Under the pieces are notes generated by a model that saw only the letters and a list, made by a program, of their open reading frames with translations, was not told the DNA's origin and did no database searches. 64,000 bases of DNA from Methylobacterium sp. CB376 (lineage in GTDB: Bacteria; Pseudomonadota; Alphaproteobacteria; Rhizobiales; Beijerinckiaceae), in contig NZ_CP121648.1 of the NCBI RefSeq assembly GCF_029714205.1, positions 6,264,501 to 6,328,500 on the forward strand, read 5' to 3'. This document shows positions 61,701 to 64,000 of this stretch, one piece after another (the first letter of the stretch is position 1; each line of letters begins with the position of its first letter). Position numbers and translations under genes: made by a program.

Positions 61701-64000
61701 GGCTCAGCTGGCCCGGCGCCACCGTCGCCGCGACCGTCCCGTCATAGACCTTGCGCACCGCGCCGCCGAGCGAGACCGCCAGCGTCGCCCTGTCGATGGT
61801 GCCGATCGCCGCCGAGGCCGTGGGCGCGGCGAGCGTGTAGTTGTCCGCGTCCGCCCCCGACAGGGTCAGGCCCGACACCGTCACGGACTTGCCCGTCCCG
61901 GCCTTGGCATCCGCGTAGGAGGCGCTCGCCCCCGCGACCTGGACATCGTCCTGGCCGAAGCGGCTGCTGCCGAGGTCGAAGCCGAGCCCCGTCAGGCCGG
62001 CGCTCGTGCGGCCGTCGTAGGTCTTGCGCGCCACGCCGGTCAGCGACACCGCCAGCGTCGCCTTGTCGATCGTGCCGACCGTACCCTGGACCTGGCTCGT
62101 GCTGCCCAGCGTGTAGTTGGCGGCATCCGCCCCCGACAGGGTCAGGCCCGAGACCGTCACGGACTTGCCCGTCCCGGCCTTGGCGTCCGCGTAGACCGCG
62201 CTCGCCCCCGCGACCTGGACGTCGTCCTGGCCGAGGCGGCTGCTGCCGAGGTCGAAGCCGAGCCCCGTCAGGCCGGCGCTCGCGCGGCCGTCGTAGGTCT
62301 TGCGCGCCACGCCGGTCAGCGACACCGTCAGCGTCGCCTTGTCGATGGTACCGATCGCCGCCGAAGCCGTGGGCGCGGCGAGCGTGTAGTTGTCCGCGTC
62401 CGCCCCCGACAGGGTCAGGCCCGACACCGTCACGGACTTGCCCGCGCCCGCCTTGGCATCCGCGTAGGAGGCGCTCGCCCCCGCGACCTGGACGTCGTCC
62501 TGGCCGATGCGGCCGCTGACGATGTTGAGGCCGAGCCCCGTCAGGCCGGCGCTCGTGCGGCCGTCGTAGGTCTTGCTGGCCGAGCCGGTCAGCGAGACCG
62601 CCAGCGTCGCCCTGTCGATCGTCCCGATCGCCGCCGAGGCCGTGGGCGCGGCGAGCGTGTAGTTGTCCGCGTCCACCCCCGACAGGGTCAGGCCCGACAC
62701 CGTCACGGACTTGCCCGTCCCGGCTTTGGCGTCCGCGTAGACCGCGCTCGCCCCCGCGACCTGGACATCGTCCTGGCCGATGCGGCTGCTGCCGAGGTCG
62801 AAGCCGAGCCCCGTCAGGCCGGCGCTCGCGCTGCCATCGTAGGTCTTGCGCGCCACGCCGGTCAGAGAGACCGCCAGCGTCGCTTTGTCGATCGAGCCGA
62901 TCGCCGCCGAGACCTGGTTCGTGGTGCCCAGCGTGTAATTGCCCGCCGCGGCCCCCGACAGGGTCAGGCCCGAGACCGTCACGGACTTGCCCGCGCCCGC
63001 CTTGGCATCCGCGTAGGAGGCGCTCGCCCCCGCGACCTGGACGTCGTCCTGGCCGATGCGGCCGCTGACGATGTTGAGGCCGAGCCCCGTCAGGCTGGCG
63101 CTCGCGCTCCCGTCATAGGTCTTGGTGACGCTGCCGGTCAGGGACACCGTCAGCGTCTTGGGGTCCACCGTGACCGAGCCGGGCGAAACGAACCGGGTGG
63201 TCCGCCCGCCCCAGGAGGTGCCGCTGCCCCCGGACAGACCGATCGCGTAGGTTCCCGCATTGCTCTGTGCGGTCACGCTCGAGGTCACGCTCGGGAGCGC
63301 GGACACGACGTTGCCGAAGACGCTCCCCGAGCCGTACACGGTCGGCGCGAGGGTCGGCGGCGTGTCGCCGTAGGTCATGCTGGCCGAGGCATCGAGCGCC
63401 ACCACGCCCGAGGTGGCGTAGAGTTCGGCGGTGTGCGTCTTGCCGTCGCTCGACTGGGCCGCGGAGGCGTTCGGCCGCGCCCAGACGGTCGTGAAATCCC
63501 ATCCGACCGCCGTGGCGGTGGCGGTGAACCCGCCGGCGGTGCCGGGGGTGTCGAGCATCTGCGCGGTGGTCAGGCCGGTGCCCATGCCCCCGGCGCTGGT
63601 CGCCTGGCCGGTGGCCTCCGTGTCCCAGTAGGAGGCGGTGACGGTGGCGCCGGATCGCAGGCTGCCGACCAGGCCGCCGACAGTGCTGGTGCCCGTCACG
63701 CTGCCGGTCGCGTAGGTCTGCCGGATGGCGCCGGCGTTGGTGCCGACCAGACCGCCGACGGGAGCGTCGGGAGTCGTGCCGCCCGTGACGCTCCCGGTCG
63801 CGTAGGCCTGCTGGATGGTGCCGGAGTTGATGCCGACCAGACCGCCGGCCGCGCTCCTGGCGGACACCCGACCGGTGGCGTAGGCCTGGATGATGATCCC
63901 GGCATTGCTGCCGACCAAGCCGCCGATCAAGTCGCTGCCGGACACGGCGCCGGTGGCGTAGACGGCGCGCAGCGCCCCCGACCCAGCGTTGGAACCGACC
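58723..64000 (-). CDS. Giant repeat adhesin with GLUG, YDG and MBG domains (5' end outside window)
   Basis: About 1,758 residues are visible and the frame is open to the right edge, so the secretion region is missing. From the N-terminal side come GLUG repeats (GGLVGSNAG, YATGSVTG) at about 63600-64000, then a linker. Nine YDG units follow (KTYDGSASASLTGLG, QVAGAS, SGLTLSGA, NYTLG), then six near-identical MBG_2 units of about 79 residues (VTAGNAAKTYDGR, GLTSGNYAIT). Last come a diverged unit and a Pro/Ser-rich tail. The pattern is that of filamentous-haemagglutinin-type two-partner adhesins. A TpsB exporter is not in the window. The tail lacks LPXTG or a barrel. Confidence 0.88.
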   Translation of the reverse strand, partial: VGSNAGSGALRAVYATGAVSGSDLIGGLVGSNAGIIIQAYATGRVSARSAAGGLVGINSGTIQQAYATGSVTGGTTPDAPVGGLVGTNAGAIRQTYATGSVTGTSTVGGLVGSLRSGATVTASYWDTEATGQATSAGGMGTGLTTAQMLDTPGTAGGFTATATAVGWDFTTVWARPNASAAQSSDGKTHTAELYATSGVVALDASASMTYGDTPPTLAPTVYGSGSVFGNVVSALPSVTSSVTAQSNAGTYAIGLSGGSGTSWGGRTTRFVSPGSVTVDPKTLTVSLTGSVTKTYDGSASASLTGLGLNIVSGRIGQDDVQVAGASASYADAKAGAGKSVTVSGLTLSGAAAGNYTLGTTNQVSAAIGSIDKATLAVSLTGVARKTYDGSASAGLTGLGFDLGSSRIGQDDVQVAGASAVYADAKAGTGKSVTVSGLTLSGVDADNYTLAAPTASAAIGTIDRATLAVSLTGSASKTYDGRTSAGLTGLGLNIVSGRIGQDDVQVAGASASYADAKAGAGKSVTVSGLTLSGADADNYTLAAPTASAAIGTIDKATLTVSLTGVARKTYDGRASAGLTGLGFDLGSSRLGQDDVQVAGASAVYADAKAGTGKSVTVSGLTLSGADAANYTLGSTSQVQGTVGTIDKATLAVSLTGVARKTYDGRTSAGLTGLGFDLGSSRFGQDDVQVAGASASYADAKAGTGKSVTVSGLTLSGADADNYTLAAPTASAAIGTIDRATLAVSLGGAVRKVYDGTVAATVAPGQLSLGGVVGQDVVQASGRAVYADAKAGTGKSVTVSGLTLSGADADNYTLAAPTVSAAIGTIDRATLAVSLTGAARKTYDGSTAATLSAANYALTGLVPGDAVSVAGSAVYADAKAGTGKLVTASGLTLSGADAGNYTLGSATEISAALGTIDRATLAVALTGAVRKTYDGSALAMLGAGNFALAGVVAGDAVTVSGAGGTYDTGNAGTNKLVRASGLSLAGADAGNYVLERTSLSGGIGTIDPATLTASLRGSVSKTYDGSTAAILAAGNYALGGVVGADEVNLVWPANGVYDTKDAGTGKTVSVSGIALAGSAAGNYVLAQTSLSAAIGRILPAPLTVTAGNAAKTYDGRVYSGGNGVSYAGLVGGEDASVLGGSLTYGGSAQGARNAGSYAITPAGLTSGNYAITYAPGTLTVTKAPLTVTAGNAAKTYDGRAYSGGNGVSYAGLVGGEDASLLGGSLTYGGSAQGARNAGTYAITPAGLTSGNYAISYADGTLTVTKAALLVTAGNAAKTYDGRAYSGGNGVSYAGLIGGEDASVLGGSLTYGGSAQGARNAGTYAITPAGLTSGNYAITYAPGTLTVTKAPLTVTANGLSKTYDGQAFSGGNGVSYAGLVGGEEASVLGGSLTYGGSAQGARNAGSYAITPAGLTSGNYAITYAPGTLTVTKTPLTVTANGLSKTYDGQAFSGGNGVSYAGLVGGEDASVLGGSLTYGGSAQGARNAGSYAITPAGLTSGNYAITYAPGTLTVTKAPLTVTAGNDAKTYDGRAYSGGNGVSYAGLVGGEDASVLGGSLTYGGSAQGARNAGSYAITAAGLTSGNYGITFVEGILTVAPRPLTVAADAQSRASGQPNPVLTYAVSGLGLVGGDGLAGQLATPATPDSAPGSYPITQGTLAASPDYALTFLNGTLTVTEAVAAAGSAPPVGSPVTASTVTQVLTLNQSLTPYTPPVFQGAGLTSSQGSPLSDPRFDTPVACLSQAACYITPAAPQTGSPSAGR
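59220..60715 (-). repeat. Six near-identical MBG repeats in the adhesin gene
   Basis: Units of about 240 bp code for PLTVTA-[GN]-KTYDG-[RQ] through APGTLTVTK. Units differ by few codons (GGEDAS/GGEEAS, VLGG/LLGG, AGNAA/ANGLS), implying recent duplication or gene conversion. Confidence 0.92.
60716..63170 (-). repeat. Nine YDG repeats in the adhesin gene
   Basis: Units of about 250-270 bp each code for T-L-[TA]-V-S-L-T-G, KTYDG and NYTL. The first five (N-terminal side) share QDDVQVAGAS and are very similar; the last four are diverged. Confidence 0.9.

Noticed and set aside
58723..64000. Surface-layer or sortase-anchored protein
   Set aside because: There is no LPXTG or SLH motif; the MBG/YDG/GLUG repeats fit two-partner secretion adhesins better.
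1..64000. tRNA, rRNA, insertion sequences or prophage genes
   Set aside because: None could be recognised on either strand by reading; a tRNA or IS search program would be the decisive check.

Overview
The window is a GC-rich chromosomal segment from an alphaproteobacterial methylotroph. The gene set points to the Methylobacterium/Methylorubrum lineage: a lanthanide-type methanol dehydrogenase (xoxFGJ), a pqq operon with two pqqA genes, the fhc formyltransferase/hydrolase complex, the tetrahydromethanopterin (H4MPT) cluster with fae, mtdB and mch, phasins and a cyo quinol oxidase. No tRNA, rRNA, insertion sequence or prophage gene was recognised. The species assignment is inference.

Layout. 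1-6.3 kb: stress and envelope genes (CNNM/DUF21 protein, radical-SAM SPL-family protein, Mn-catalase), then a tandem-barrel outer-membrane protein followed by two exported glycine-rich proteins. 6.5-13 kb: minus-strand operon MFS transporter-cyoABCD-SURF1. 13.7-22.7 kb: small metabolic and phasin genes, a decayed short-chain fatty acid transporter, a PanE-like reductase, a HerA-type ATPase with a disturbed 3' end, and pterin carbinolamine dehydratase. 22.8-30.8 kb: an ABC importer, a metallo-beta-lactamase-fold protein, xoxF, xoxG, xoxJ and a CXXCW rhodanese-like protein. 30.9-32.6 kb: folP-folB-folK. 32.7-33.8 kb: a 17-repeat CRISPR array with no cas gene in the window. 34.1-38.3 kb: a fused SoxYZ-like carrier, a cyclase and a two-component pair. 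38.6-43.6 kb: pqqA-pqqA-pqqB, pqqCDE and two exported proteins. 43.6-45.6 kb: an epimerase and a divergent LysR regulator. 45.6-57.6 kb: fhcBADC on the minus strand, diverging from mptG-mtdB-orfY-mch-orf5-orf7-fae. 57.9-64 kb: an IalB-family protein and a very large repeat adhesin that runs off the right edge.

How the genes fit together. XoxF oxidises methanol with PQQ and a lanthanide and passes electrons to cytochrome XoxG. The pqq genes supply the cofactor, and the adjacent kinase/regulator pair probably controls methanol oxidation, as MxbDM does in M. extorquens. Formaldehyde is trapped by Fae on H4MPT, oxidised by MtdB and Mch, and released as formate by FhcABCD. mptG, orfY, orf5 and orf7 belong to H4MPT synthesis or its accessory set. 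The fol genes and pterin dehydratase are other pterin enzymes nearby.

The least understood part is the set of quinoprotein-associated periplasmic proteins: SoxYZ-like carrier, SoxH-like metallohydrolase, CXXCW rhodanese, NMT1-type ABC importer and an exported cyclase. They are the best candidates for an undescribed system. Other recurrent themes are short tandem duplications at stop or start codons, dispersed palindromic repeats whose stems covary, and several single-base frame breaks.
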